64,000 bases of DNA. It comes from Adineta vaga (Eukaryota; Rotifera). Each line of letters begins with the position of its first letter. Positions within the stretch are counted from its first letter, which is position 1. The translations under genes were made by a program, and so were the position numbers. Under the pieces are notes generated by a model, which was given only the letters and a program-made list of their open reading frames with translations, was not told where the DNA came from and searched no databases. Positions 10,331-22,897 of the stretch are shown here, piece by piece. The stretch is taken from assembly GCA_021613535.1 (NCBI GenBank), contig CP075492.1:20212001-20276000 (forward strand), in the 5' to 3' direction.

Positions 10331-13300
10331 CTATGATTTCACTAAATATTTAACCATTTTACGCCAATCGTATCTACCAGGATATCTTGCACTTACAAAG
10401 AACACATGATCTACTCTTTTAAGACCAAGTTCGTTTATTTCTTTGTCAATTTGCTTGTGTAGTTTTGGTTTTTCTTCTTCAGAGACCATGTCATAGTGAT
10501 TGACCACAATAGCATAGTGTAATTTAATATCACCCATTAATTTCATTAGACTTGAATTTTCTTTCACTGTATGTTTAATAATAATAAGACGTCGTTGAAG
10601 TCCTTTCAAGAAGGATATATATTGCATAGACATATACGACACTTCATCATTTGCGCCAGGCACATCCCAAATAACAAAACCGATACGCTCATATGGTGTC
10701 AGTTTGGTCGTTGTTTCACTGTAGCCGGTTTCAGCTACATTTTCTCCAAGAAGACTGTTGAGCATAGTCGATTTGCCTGTTGATGTTAAACCGAAAAGAG
10801 CAATATGATTGCCTGTCATTTCGATTGGTTTAACTTCTCTAGATAATTCAGTAATAGTATCGGCCACTTTTGGTTTTGTTTGAGTTAGACTTTCATATGA
10901 GTTGGTTTGTATTTCTCTCAGTCTTGTCATAATGTCTGGGTCACGATTCAGTATCGCTTCATGCTCTGTAGCATATTTGGTCAGATACTTTAAAAGATTT
11001 TGAATTAAATAACCTAGAATAACACATCAAACTATAATATTTTGTAAAGTTTTAGTATACTCAACTTTCAAAGCTACATTTTATCGAAAATTTCCGTTAC
11101 TTGCCATGGTTTTTGAAAACAAAAGAAAAACACACTAAGACAAGTCACATCTATTTTATGATGTAGAATGAAGTTCTTTTGTGAAACACAAACTGAAAAG
11201 AATGTAGAAATGTATGGAGAAGAAATTTTGAACTCAACACTGCCTTCCTCTTCCCACAGACGAAACAGACAATATTAATTAGTGTTTAACTAATATTTAA
11301 CAAATTTTCATTGGTGGTTAATAAATATCAAGCTAATAATAAAAAATGAAATGGAATTATGAGCGCAGACCGCTATCGACAAGACTTTAGCCACATATGT
11401 AGTATTTGCTGCGGAACTACTATAAAAAATGGCTCACGTTAAGAGAAACACTATTGATGACCTTTCGAAATTTATCGTAATCTTTTATAATATCTTGTCT
11501 ATAATCACGAATATATACAAGTAACGCTCGTCAGAAGACTCGCTCAGCTCTTTCTCGTAGAAACGCATCTTCTAAATATAATCATTGAAGAAACGTTTAG
11601 AGGAACAGATCTCTCTCCATGTAATCAACTTAGTACAGACTCGTCTAACGATCAGCAGTGCACATCGTCATAATGAATTACTTTTCACTCTTAACCTTAG
11701 TGGTCGCAACTAGGCTTGGAACAACTGTCAATCGTGTTGATACTGAATAGCCATTCTAATGCAACTGTCTGAGAGCGTTTCATTCCCTACTACCACTTTT
11801 CTACATATTTCGTATGTGACCTCCATTTTTAGAGTACTGCTGAGCCTTTGCTAATAGCGCGGGTTCAGACACTTTTAGTTGGTTTCCTCAACCAGACTCT
11901 CGCCTCTCCTTAATGAAGACGCCTGTCCAAGGTAGTGACTAATATTTGAGCATGCTTTTCGGGGCGCTGTATGAGATTCGACTTCCCAACATTCAGAAAC
12001 CCCAAAATATGCACTTTTTCCATAAGTTAATTCTGATTGGCTGTTCGCAGTTGCCCTTAGCAACTGCTTGGGCTGTGCATCATGCGACCAGTTCGACCTC
12101 GGATTCAGGTTCCCCGCATCGAGAAACCTCAGAGAATGTACTTTTTCCAAAACTCGATTCTGATCGGCTGTTCACAGTTGTCCCTAGCAACACCCTTAGC
12201 AACGGGTCATGCAGTCAGCCGGACATCGGATTTGAGTTTCTCGCATCGCAAAACCTCGAAATAAGCACTTTTCTCAAAGCTCGATTCTGATTGGCTGTTC
12301 TCGGTTGTCCTTGGCAACCGCTCAAGCCGTGAGTCATGTGACCAGCCCGACCTCGAATTTGAGTTACGTGTATTGAAAAAACCCAGAATATGCATTTTTT
12401 CATGACTCGATTCTGATTGGCTGTTCACAGTTGTCCCTAGCAACCGCTCAGCACGTGAGTCATGTGACCATCCCGACCTCGAATTCGAGTTTTCCGCATC
12501 GAGAGATCCCTATCTATGCACTTCTCTCAAAGCTCGATTCTCATTGGCTGTCCATGGTTACCCTTAATAACGGCCTCACGATGGGTCACGTGACCTTTTT
12601 GACCTCAAATTCGAACTCCTCGCATAGAGAAACCTCAGAAAATGCACTTTTCCCAAAACTCGATTCTGATTGGCTGTTCGCGGTTGCCTCTAGCAATGGG
12701 TCACGTGATCCATCGGACCTCGGATTCGAACTCCCCGCATCGGAAAACCCTAGGTGATATCCTTTCCTGAAAATCTAATTTCGATGTTTTTTTGACCCTG
12801 CGGACACACAAACAAGCAAGCAAGCAAACAATTTATGGTTACTGGACTCTTCTCTACGAGAAAGAGAATAACTATAATTTAGGAATCATAAGTAGAAGCA
12901 GCAGTTTCAGAACCCTTTGGTTTACTAGATATGTGCGTTGATCGTCTTTCACATTATAATCTCATAAGGGTCGCGCTAAAAGCTTGTCAACCCACTATTA
13001 TTAATCACGAAAAACTTTGCTCATAGCAACTGCAAAGTATGTAAATTGTGTCTTATTCTTATCTTAGTTCAATCGGACCAAAAAACATATTCGAGCTGGG
13101 AAATATCTATGTAGATCATCAAATGGCCAGTTTGGTTTTCTTATAGTACTAAATAATAATAAGTAAAACAAGGAAAGCTGACTTGTCCAGTAGAACAGTT
13201 TCGTATATTAGAGTTTAAAAATAGTCTTTTTATATAATATTTTGTGTAGACAATTGAAATCAGATGATCGGATATTGTTATAGAGAATATCACAGTGTAT

Positions 13301-13811
13301 CTTTTGATAAAAAGTTATTTTGCAAAGATTAATTATAAATGTGAAATTAATAAAAATATTGAGAAGCTCACCTTTTATGAGCGACTCATTAACTCATAAG
13401 AAATTGAGCATTTTGTTAGTTAGAATTACTATAGATACATGTTGAAGATACGCATAGATATGATTCAGGAGTATTTCTGTTCTGTTGAAAGACAGCAAAG
13501 TTTTTGAGACCGAGCACAGCAGTCGAGTTTACTCATAGAAGTCTATCAATAGATCTGTTCTCTACTATCAAAAATGATTCTATTGTGTTTCATATTTTAT
13601 TTTCACAAACTTCACTTCAAACTTGTAATAGAAATTTCATAATAAATCTAGTACAAAACAAATACGTAGTTTATCTCAGAAAGTTTTCAGCTATTTTAGT
13701 TTCCTCGTTTTCATGATAAAGACCATTTAACTACTTACCTGACTTTTCGGTAGCAATCTCGACCAAATTTTCAATAGTTCTATCGAGCCATGGAATGGTT
13801 GTGCCAGTCAT
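10331..13811 (-). CDS. IRG-like P-loop GTPase B, unit 1 (exons 10331-11013 and 13739-13811)
   Basis: Body exon 10331-11013 has an acceptor (TTCTAG) and reads in phase with the 73-nt first exon 13739-13811 (donor GTAAGT), giving 251 aa. Motifs: P-loop GLTSTGKS at about 99-106, Glu-Thr-Thr-Thr switch about 124-127, DVPG at 141-144, and NHYD at 196-199 where His replaces the usual Lys of the NKxD guanine-specificity motif. The layout (Thr-rich switch, Trp-Asp-hydrophobic-Pro-Gly) resembles interferon-inducible IRG GTPases, but the protein lacks their helical C-terminus. The inferred intron 11014-13738 (2725 bp) contains the 127-bp minisatellite. An alternative 7-nt first exon (11101-11107, ATGGCAA then GTAACG) is also in phase and would give 229 aa, but the 73-nt exon has the better donor and matches GTPase A. 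Confidence 0.7.
11946..12780. repeat. 127-bp minisatellite with CCAAT, X-box-like and E-box-like sites, unit 1
   Basis: Six tandem units begin at about 12025, 12153, 12280, 12406, 12533 and 12659 (periods 126-128), preceded by a partial unit. Each keeps the same order: GATTGGCTG (inverted CCAAT box; changed in unit 2), then an imperfect palindrome GTTGYCCYTAGCAAC resembling an RFX X-box, then GTCAYGTGACC, which is a CACGTG E-box in the last two units. Divergence is spread evenly, but these sites look better kept than the linkers. The overlapping ORFs are repeat artefacts. It lies within the proposed first intron of GTPase B. Confidence 0.85.
12781..13738. other. Remaining first-intron DNA of GTPase B, unit 1
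   Basis: AT-rich with a short AAGC/AAGCA run near 12815. No gene or element recognised. The part of the intron before the minisatellite (11014-11945) is likewise featureless apart from the alternative 7-nt exon at 11101-11107. Confidence 0.4.
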
Positions 13812-14485
13812 AGTGAATAGTATAGTAAAACGAATAAGCAATAGATTATGATTGCTTTAAACGATAAATTCATTTACATATAAACGCATATTCTTAGGAA
13901 AATGTCATGTTCTAATTGGTATTTTCCCGACAAAATGATTATGAAAATTTTATAACTCATCAATGGATTTCTCCATCTGACTCATTTTGCAAGAGTAATC
14001 CAATAGAAAATAAAAGAAGGATTTCTTTCTTGTTGTTTTTGTCAAACACCCTGCATAATGTAGCTCTGACTCAAAGGAATGAGCGCTAAAGAGAGAACAA
14101 ATTGCAATGAAAATGTGCAATTATTCATCCAATGATTACCAAAAACAAATACATCGAATCAATATCTATTGATATTCGTCATTGATGCGATTGACAAAAA
14201 GGAAAAAAACAACAAATATCGTTTATGTCATAAAGCATGGATTGCATCACAAATGATGATAACAAAAATGCAAGGCCTCGAGGAAACATCCAATATCTTT
14301 CTATTGTTTATTTAAGTAGAGACCAACAAGAAGCCATCGAATTTACCTAAATGCATTTGTATATCCGAGTTTTGAAAAAAGAAAATTCCAATCAATATTG
14401 TGCCTATTTATACCAATCGTTAATCTGATTATAACCAAGCAAAATCAACTAACTGCTATTTCTAATTATACAATCCAACTACAAT
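13812..14485. promoter_or_regulatory. Shared promoter of the divergent GTPase B/A pair, unit 2
   Basis: Same 674-bp interval as 93-766, here between the GTPase B start at 13811 and the GTPase A start at 14486. Identical by eye. Confidence 0.45.
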
Positions 14486-15653
14486 ATGACTCAAGCTTCG
14501 ACTACATGGGCTGATGTAGAATATGCAAAAGCAAGAGAACCTATAATGGCACGACAACGTAAGCAAGTAAACTTTCTTAATTTTAGATCATTTTAGTCAT
14601 AGAATCAGATTTTAAATCACTTGTACTTAAACGAGTTTTCTTTCATAGTTAAGGAGAGACGTGAGGATATATTCTTCGTTCTTAAATTTGATTACATTGA
14701 AGGAACTAAATCGATTCTATAATGCAGCTGACTCATTTGATGCAACACTATTATCAAATATGAAAAATAATAAGTGAGAAAAAATTGCATGATTTTTTTT
14801 CCTCCTTATTCAATGTATAATCAAGAGTATAGTTGCATTTTGATAAAGTATGATATATGAAAAATGTAAACGTAGAAGAAATATTCTAAATTTTCCAGAA
14901 AAATGTTCGCAATAAAAACAAATTCTATTTTGTTCATTATTCTTCATAGGTCCCGATCAAGCTGATATGGTTGAGAAAATACTCGTAGAATTGCATCGGT
15001 ATTATCATCAACATAGTGATTTACTTCAAGATTTTGAACGTTTTAATGATAATATCAAAAGAATGAATATCGCTTGTTTCGAGACTCTTGCTGCAGAAGA
15101 TAAGGGTTTAACAGATACTCTCATTGAATTAGCAAAGAAAACTGAACCGGTTGTATTGCCAGACAATAGCTTTGCTTTCTTCGGTTTGACATCAACCGGC
15201 AAGTCAAGTATACTCAATGGGATTCTACGAAAACAAGTAGCTGAAACAGGTTACGGTGAAACGACAACAGAAATAAGACCATATTACGGTACAAATTTTT
15301 TCATTTGGGATATTCCCGGTAAAAATGATGAGGTATCATATATGACAATATCATCTATATCATTCTGGAAGGGGCTAAAAGAACGTCTCATTGTTATTGA
15401 ATCGACATTGAAGGAAAATTGCAGCATGATGAAATTAATGGATGCTATTGGATTACATTATGATATTGTAGTCAACAAGTTTGATATCATCAATCCAGAG
15501 CAACAACAAAAACTTCGTCAAAAAATCCAGGATGAAATAGTCGCACTCGGTTTGAAAAGAGTCGATCATGTATTTTTCATTAGTGCACATTATCCAGACA
15601 AGTTTCCTGACTGGGAAAAAATGGTTAATTATTTGACAAATCTAAGCAAATAA
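14486..15653 (+). CDS. IRG-like P-loop GTPase A, unit 2 (intact)
   Basis: Exons 14486-14558 and 14950-15653 give 258 aa with a 391-bp GT-AG intron. Motifs in order: P-loop GLTSTGKS at 103-110, Glu-Thr-Thr-Thr switch I at 128-131, Trp-Asp-Ile-Pro-Gly (DxxG) at 144-148, NKFD at 200-203 and Ser-Ala-His near 236-238 as G5. This is a complete guanine-nucleotide-binding set on a single domain preceded by a ~95-residue helical N-terminus. The ETTT/WDxPG pattern is most like interferon-inducible IRG GTPases, cytosolic proteins that act in cell-autonomous immunity in vertebrates. The assignment rests on motifs only; another TRAFAC-class family is possible. It is divergent from the paralogue GTPase B and shares its promoter region. 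No membrane segment or signal peptide. Confidence 0.8.
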
Positions 15654-15784
15654 ACATAAGTGTTTTCATTTTAATGTATTCCCTTTTTTTGCAATACATT
15701 TTTGAAAAATAAAAAGAACTCATACATCTTTAAGAGGATACTCAAGAAAATACTAGTCATCATACATTCGATAATTTGTTTATT

Positions 15785-17460
15785 CCCTCGACTGTAGAGA
15801 GGGTCATATGAAAAAAATAGTTTGTTTCTGTGTGGGTCAGGGGTCATAGGTGAAAAAAACATCGAAAACTGGTTTTTACCAAAAGTGATTCTATGAGGTT
15901 TGCCGGTGTCGTGAAGATGAAACCAGCTAAGTTAAAGCAGTGATGCAGGGTAGATAGGAGTAATGGTACAAGTCCTTGGGATCAGCAAAACGTCGAAGTT
16001 TCGTATCCGACAAAAGTGACTGCTGGAGGTTTGTTCAGTCGGGCAACGAAAACTAATGGATGTTGTATTCTGAGGCGATGTGAAGCAGTGGCGTATCCAG
16101 GATTTTTGGAGCACGGACAACTCTCTGCTTAAACTCAATTGAAAACGGGGCATGCGTGGTCAGTTCAAAATCTCACTAGGCAATAGTTTGTCTTCTCTTT
16201 CGATCACAAGCCGGAAATGTCAAAACAGGACACTGCGGCGCAGAAAATTTCCCGCTAAAAGCTCAAACTGACGACCAGAAGAAAGCTCTTACCCCTCCCT
16301 AGATCTCGTGTTGGTTTACACAGAACCGTTTGCATTCCTCAAGCTAACACCTTGCTAGTAGCTTTAACTATTTGTCAGCGCTAGGAATACCAGTTTCTCC
16401 ACTGAGACTTCGAGCAATAAATTTCAAGAGACTGTTGAGTGGCGGTGGTTGGAATGTGTGAGAGTGGATGAAGATGGGTGGGCGTGGGTGAAAATAGCTA
16501 GGGCTGGGTAGAAATGGGTGGGGTAGGTGAAAATAGATGGGATCGTGGAATTCGGTTGATGCAGGCGAAAATTGGTATCAGTGGGTGAAAGTCGTAGGAT
16601 GTTGGTAACTGTGGCCGCAGAGTTGGATGGGGATGTGGTTCTGGTGTGAATATTCCCTCGACTCTAAGGGAGTCATATCACAAAATAGTTTGTGTGTCTG
16701 TGTCAAGGTGAAATGTTAGGAGCACTTCCACTAGTAAGGTGTGGTTGAAATGGGTGGGAGTGAGTGAAACACTCTGGATGAGGGTGTGGGTGACACTTCA
16801 GGGGTGTGGGTAGGGATGGTGTGGTTACATATAGGAGAGAGTGGATGAAATAGCTTCGAGATGGTTTTGATGGATAGAAATGGGTGAGAATGGGTGGACT
16901 GGGTGGGCATTGGTGAAAATGGTTGGGATGAGTGGGGTTGTGAGAAAGCGGGTGAAAGTCGGTGAGTGTGGGCGAAAAGGGGTTGAGATAGAATCGGGTG
17001 TGTGAGTAAGAGTGTGTAAGGATCCCAGGTTAGCAAAGATGTGTTTGAAGTGAGGTAATCCTCGTGGTGCAAGAGCCGAGTAGAAATATCTGGGGACTCT
17101 GATAGGTGAGGAAACTGACTAACGCGATTTGGGTGGGGCGTTGCGCAGTGATTAGTAGGACACTGGATGGTGGTAGTGAATACTGATCCGAGATTATTAA
17201 CTGTGTCCTTACAGAGGAGGTGCGGTTTGAATGGTCTTGACCGAGTAGAAACAGAACTCGATCGATATTGGGCGAACTTTGGATATGAAGAAGTGTATAA
17301 TGAGAGTTGAGTCGCCTTTACAGGCGGTTTGCAGTGACTCTCATCTGGAAAAAGGGTCTGTGCCGCGTTTATTCGTTTGAGGAAGTGGATATCTGATGGC
17401 GTTTGTGTGAGTTGGCGAAGAAAACAAAAGAAACCGTATATCTGCCTCCACAGTCGAGGG
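15785..17460. mobile_element. GT-rich repeat element with CCCTCGACTG ends, unit 2
   Basis: Copy of 2064-3739 with the same inverted ends. A small TGAG duplication lies just after the right end (17461-17472). Confidence 0.4.
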
Positions 17461-17784
17461 TGAGTGAGTGAGTCGAGACGACGAACGTTACTTGTAGCTA
17501 GAATGCCTCAGAAATATTCAAAGATTATTATAAAAGAAGTTTCCAATTCTATGCTATGTCTACAACATTAGAGAGGCAGTAGTTATCTTCTTTTGGTGAC
17601 AATGCATTCTGTGACTGATCTTGCAGAAGATTTTGAAAATGTAAAAATGAATTTCTAAGTTTATTCATTTGAAAGAGATGGTATATATTCTTGTTCGTTA
17701 CAATTATTTTGTTCACTGGAATTTACCAAAATATTTCTCTGTTTCTATCTCTTGCTCTCTTTACAACGAAACTTCAGCTATCTT

Positions 17785-17839
17785 CACAATGAGCCATGTT
17801 CACAATTCGCTTATAAGCCATCCGACAGCAAAACTGTGC

Positions 17840-17876
<37 letters not shown>

Positions 17877-18506
17877 ACTACTATATGCGGCTTATCTCTC
17901 TTCATCTTTTTCTTCGACTGTAGAGAAAGAAGATGCTCATGGTTACCAAATAATAACGTCATTCTCTTTTTATCTTCTATTATCTTTGATCTATTCTCTT
18001 CCTTCCGAATCAATGAACATAGACAAACTTGTTGCAGAAAATAGGAAATAATCACGATTTATCATATCATTCTTACTGATAAGTTGCAGTTGTTCTTGTG
18101 AGAAAAGTCTCGAGTCAACTACGGCTGGAAGTAGATTTATCAATATTAACAAATTCAAACATACTAGAACGACAATCACATTCTTATTTATTTCAAACAT
18201 AGCTCAAAAACTCCTCTAAGAAATAAACATCATATACAGTAAAAAACTAGCTATGAATCGTGATCATCTTGAGTAAAGAAACTATTCATCTATTTACTTT
18301 TTATATGATTGAAAAAATAAAAATCATCATTTTCCTATTTTCTGCAACAAGTTTGTCTATGTTCATTGATTCGGAAGGAAGAGAATAGATCAAAGATAAT
18401 AGAAGATAAAAAGAGAATGACGTTATTATTTGGTAACCATGAGCATCTTCTTTCTTTCTACAGTCGAAGAAAAGATGAAGATGAGAGATAAGCCGCATAT
18501 AGTAGT

Positions 18507-18545
<39 letters not shown>

Positions 18546-18603
18546 GCACAGTTTTGCTGTCGGATGGCTTATAAGCGATTGGTAAACATTGGCTCATTAT
18601 TGT
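17785..18603. repeat. Large inverted repeat, unit 2
   Basis: Copy of 4061-4872. The right arm differs by a few small indels around 18455-18485 and by CT-tract length; the left arm does not carry the matching changes. Confidence 0.85.
17991..18200 (-). CDS. Hypothetical 69-aa signal-peptide ORF, unit 2
   Basis: Identical to 4267-4476; same position in the spacer and left arm of the inverted repeat. Confidence 0.3.
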   Translation of the reverse strand: MFEINKNVIVVLVCLNLLILINLLPAVVDSRLFSQEQLQLISKNDMINRDYFLFSATSLSMFIDSEGRE

Positions 18604-18874
18604 GTCGGCTGGAGTTTACCTAAATATTTCTTTCTTTCTACCTTTTTCCTTCCTTACAACGAAACTTGACTCATCCTCACACGATTATTGTGTTGACTGG
18701 AAGTTACCAGAATATTTGTCTCTTTTTACCTTTTTCTCTCTTTCCAACGAAACTTGATTTGTCGTTGTTACAGCCACAGCCAATACACACACACTCTCTC
18801 TCTCTCTCTCTCTCTTGTCGTGTTCTCTCTCTCTTGTTCTCGGTGATATCTTTCCCTCGTTGTCTTTGTTCAAG

Positions 18875-18935
18875 GTGATATCATCTCGGATGATATCATC
18901 CCTCTTTCTCTCCGTCGAGTATATAAACATGTGTG
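18875..18935 (+). promoter_or_regulatory. Palindrome + TATA promoter module of peptide A, unit 2
   Basis: Half sites at 18875-18900 and TATATAAA at 18920-18927, the same spacing as in unit 1. Confidence 0.65.
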
Positions 18936-19306
18936 TTTTCCACTCAGGTTCGGTTCGATCTGTCCTCTCTTTTCTTTTAAATAAAGGTATCGGTCGGGCC
19001 TCGCTCGTTCTCTCACAACATCACGTCTCTCTCGTTCCGCTCTCCCATGACCACTCTAATAGTCGTCACAATGATTTTGTTGTCTGGAATTTACCAAAGT
19101 ATTTGCCCTTTTTAACCTTTTTCTCTGTCGAAACGGTAGTTGAAATTACAAAACAATGATGGTATAAAATACGTTGATTTTGCTCCGAAACACTCATTCG
19201 AAGCATTCTTCTGCCTCGTACACACGAAACAGCAAGGCAATGTAAGTAGATAAATAGAATTCATTGACTTTCTTAATTCTATAATAATATTTTAATTCTA
19301 GAAACA

Positions 19307-19510
19307 ATGTTCACACAAAAGTTTGCAATAATAATCTTTTTCCTATTATCGATTTCGTTAGTCTCAGATGCTGGGCCTGCAGCCTACATGGCGTGTCTTA
19401 TTAGCTGTTCTGCCACATGCTCATCAACAACGCTATTTTATGGTAGCCCAGCATGTCTTGCAGCATGCACATCAGCGTGTTCACCATTATTGGCTGTTCC
19501 AGTACTATAA
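19307..19510 (+). CDS. Small secreted Cys-rich peptide A, unit 2
   Basis: Identical 67-aa product to 5599-5802 (signal peptide, GPAAY, two C-x3-C-x3-C blocks). Leader intron 19242-19301. The leader upstream has a few one-base indels relative to units 1 and 3, none in the coding region. Confidence 0.75.
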   Translation: MFTQKFAIIIFFLLSISLVSDAGPAAYMACLISCSATCSSTTLFYGSPACLAACTSACSPLLAVPVL

Positions 19511-20444
19511 CTGAATTTAAATAACAACTATTCTATTCCTTATTTATTATGCTTGCTTTCTCTTTAAAATATTCTATTAACAATCATTTTAATCCTGATT
19601 TTTAATTCTTGGTTTTTGTTTAAAATAAAAAGCAATTGCAAAAAGCCACGGGTTGTCCGCTAGTAACACACTCACGTTCCGACAACTTTATATTCGAATT
19701 TTTGCAAAACAACTGAACATAGAGTCGCAATATTGTGTGCATAGATGTATCTTTTTAAGCTCATTAATGCGTAACAGTTTCATCTCAATTTGACTTAATA
19801 GTTTATGTTTCATAAGAAAAATACATGCCAGTAACGCAGTCATCCAAACGACCCTCTTTTTTTCGACTGGATGAAAAAAGACTAAAAGAAAAAGTGCCGA
19901 AAGAATAAGTGTAGAAAAAAAACTGTGTGGAAAAGAAAATATAGAAGAGGAAAAATATCGAATATTAAAACATCTAAATAAGACTTGATATATATATATA
20001 TATATAAAGTGATAAATTTGATTACATAGATGAAAAGTAACTATAAAAGATAATAAAAACTGAGACGAAATGTCAGTTCACATAAATTAGAAAGTTCGCT
20101 AATTCGCCATCCACCTCTCCTGAGAAGCGAGCGTATATATATTTAAATCAAAAGCGGAAAGAACCCATGAACGATAGGAACAATCCAACTACACATATGT
20201 TAACATACAGAAAGAAGGGAAAGAAAGAAAGGAAAAGAAAAGAAAACACATGGAAATGTCCATATGATCGAAGGACATGAAGAACATAACATACATCCTA
20301 ACACATACGATAATGATTGTTCATTTTCTTTTTGATTTAATATTTTTAGAAAAAATAACATAAAATAATCCATCGAGAAGTTCGTTAGTATTAATACCAT
20401 CATTATTATACTGAATATATAAAGTATCAATTCAATGTTGAATA

Positions 20445-21093
20445 CAGTGTTGCCACCTTTTGCCCTCGAAAAGCAAAAATGATCTGTAAAAAGCAGAAAA
20501 TGACAGAGTTTCAATTGTTAAAGAGCAGAAGAAAAGAGAAAGTGTTTTTTAATGTCAAACTATGGTTTAAGCTCAGCTATAATAAAATAATAAGAAAGTT
20601 TAGCATTATATTTTATATTCTAGTGCACAAAATCAAAAAAACGACATTAAACAGATAAATGCATTTATTAAACATTTTTCTTAAACATATATTTTTTATC
20701 TGACCTTAATAGCTTTCAATATATCCTGGTTCGATAATATATACTTGTACATATTAGTACATTTTCAAGTAGCATTCAAACATATTTTTAATTCAGCTGA
20801 CACTAATTCTTTTGTTATACAGTTCCGCTTGTCATTTACTAAATATTGCATTTGTGAAAATACAGATTCAACATAAGTATTACCGCAACGTAATGAAAAT
20901 AAAAAACATAAGAGTTTTTAAAATTTGGTGATAGAGTAAGAGAAAGTAATAACATCCAGAGTTGATCAGATCTTACAATCTGACTTTGTATTAAATGATT
21001 ATTTTGACAAAAAGATCGGTTAAAATATTGAGAGTTTTCATTGAAAACATAAAAGATAAAAAAATCCGAAAAGTAGAAGAGGTGGCAACACTG
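20445..21093 (-). mobile_element. Decayed hAT transposon, unit 2
   Basis: Copy of 6737-7385 with the same perfect 13-bp ends and the same dimerisation-domain remnant; the 27-bp palindrome follows it. Confidence 0.75.
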
Positions 21094-21523
21094 CTCACAC
21101 TCTCAACTTGAGAGTGTGAGTGTAGGTGTGAGGAGAGGGAGGAAGCTGTGGGTATGTGTCTTTTCTCTATATTTCATTGACGTTCACCCCACGTTGTACT
21201 TCTTTTATTTAGTTTTGCGTTGTTTCATTGTCTCACACTATTATCTCTGTAAAACTTTGTTACTTTCTTCTCACAGCATCAGAAGATGAATTGACTATGT
21301 TTTTCTTTAAGTTTCGTCTGATATTTTCATATTTTCATCTATCCTCCTGTCTTTACTGTTGTGATTTTGCATATTCATTTTTAAATACCAGTAAATTCCA
21401 ATATACATTTCGTGATTTATTAAACAAATAAATAAAAATCTTAAAACAACATGTGTTCTTCTTCTCGATTAATCTTTTATATAAAGATATATTGAAAGTA
21501 TTGTCTGAGTTACCAAAAAGTCA

Positions 21524-21715
21524 TCATGGTGTTGGAGCTGATAAAAGCGGTGCACATATTCTCGAACAGCCTGCAGTGCCTAGTGTCACTCCCCAAAACG
21601 AGGCACCTGCCGTGCATGCTGCCATACATGATGAATATGCTGCTGGACCGGCATTTGCAACTGCTATAGATCCAATTAATAGAATTAGTATGATATTTCG
21701 AAGAACGAAGTTCAT
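21524..21715 (-). CDS. Small secreted Cys-rich peptide B, unit 2 (intact)
   Basis: 63 aa. Signal peptide residues 1-22 ending Ala-Asn-Ala; the mature part starts Gly-Pro-Ala-Ala-Tyr, has four cysteines as C-x3-C and C-x3-C separated by a Gly-rich loop, and ends Ala-Pro-Leu-Leu-Ser-Ala-Pro-Thr-Pro. It is clearly related to peptide A by the GPAAY start, the CxxxC pairs and the C-terminal Pro-Leu-Leu, but has one fewer cysteine per block. The C-x3-C/C-x3-C spacing suggests a helical hairpin; function unknown. It converges on peptide A from the opposite strand and has the same promoter module at 22134-22184. Confidence 0.75.
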   Translation of the reverse strand: MNFVLRNIILILLIGSIAVANAGPAAYSSCMAACTAGASFWGVTLGTAGCSRICAPLLSAPTP

Positions 21716-22133
21716 TTTCAGTATCTAAATAAAATAATAAATCAATATTCTTCTCATCCTCATCTTCACTTCAATGTCTCCTTTTTTCCACATAAAAAGT
21801 TTTGTAAATATATTACCTTTTCTGATGGTTAGCTTGTCGATGTCTAAAACACTTTAGTTAGTATGAATTTAAATAAATAGAAAGTCGTAGTATTTATATA
21901 TTCTTCACCTAATGTAGTTGTATACTTTGTAAAAACCAGCGTATTACTCATGGTTAGGGATTTATCCCTGAACGTGAGAGAAGGGAAAGAAAAAGAAATA
22001 ATGTTCGATGCGGTTCTTTATTCGTAAATCAAACACAAGTTACATCGAGAGAGAGAGAGAGAGAGAAAGAAAAGAGAGAAGACGAAAGGAAGAGACCGAC
22101 CACAAGATGGAAATTCACACATGTTTATATACA

Positions 22134-22184
22134 GAGAGAAAGACAAAGCGGTAGACGAGATGATATCTAATGATATCATCTTAC
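22134..22184 (-). promoter_or_regulatory. Palindrome + TATA promoter module of peptide B, unit 2
   Basis: TATATAAA (minus) at 22134-22141 and the GATATCAT half sites at 22154-22184, as in unit 1. Confidence 0.65.
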
Positions 22185-22292
22185 AATGGATAAAGAGAAA
22201 CACGACTGAGAGAAGAAAAAGATAGAATAGTCCAAGGGTTTCGTCCCGTAACACTCATTAAGAATAAATTGTTCCCAACAATGTATCATTAA

Positions 22293-22498
22293 CCCTCATC
22301 CTACCACCTATGGAACACTCAGGTTTTCGTCGCATGGGGTCTGTCCGAACTCCAGGTCAGTTTTGAATTAAAGATAAAGTAAGGTCCACATGAACATATA
22401 CAGTAGGTATGAGGAACATGTGCGGGATATTATTATAAATAGAATTAAAAGAGTGAGTTCTTCTTATAGCATCCTCTCACGATTTTTATTCTTTATTT

Positions 22499-22529
<31 letters not shown>

Positions 22530-22677
22530 TTATTATTATTGCTATTATTATTATTATTATTATTATTGCTATTATTATTATTATTATTATTATTGCTATT
22601 ATTATTATTATTATTATTATTGCTATTATTATTATTATTATTATTATTGCTATTATTATTATTATTATTATTATTGC

Positions 22678-22719
<42 letters not shown>

Positions 22720-22739
22720 ATTGCTATTATTTATTATTG

Positions 22740-22776
<37 letters not shown>

Positions 22777-22860
22777 TGCTATATTATTATTATTATTATT
22801 ATTATTGCTATATTATTATTATTATTATTATTGCTATTATTATTATTATTATTATTATTG

Positions 22861-22897
<37 letters not shown>

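Noticed and set aside
11875-12757. Several ORFs of 60-114 codons on both strands
   Set aside because: All lie in the 127-bp minisatellite; they arise from its period being close to a multiple of three in places.
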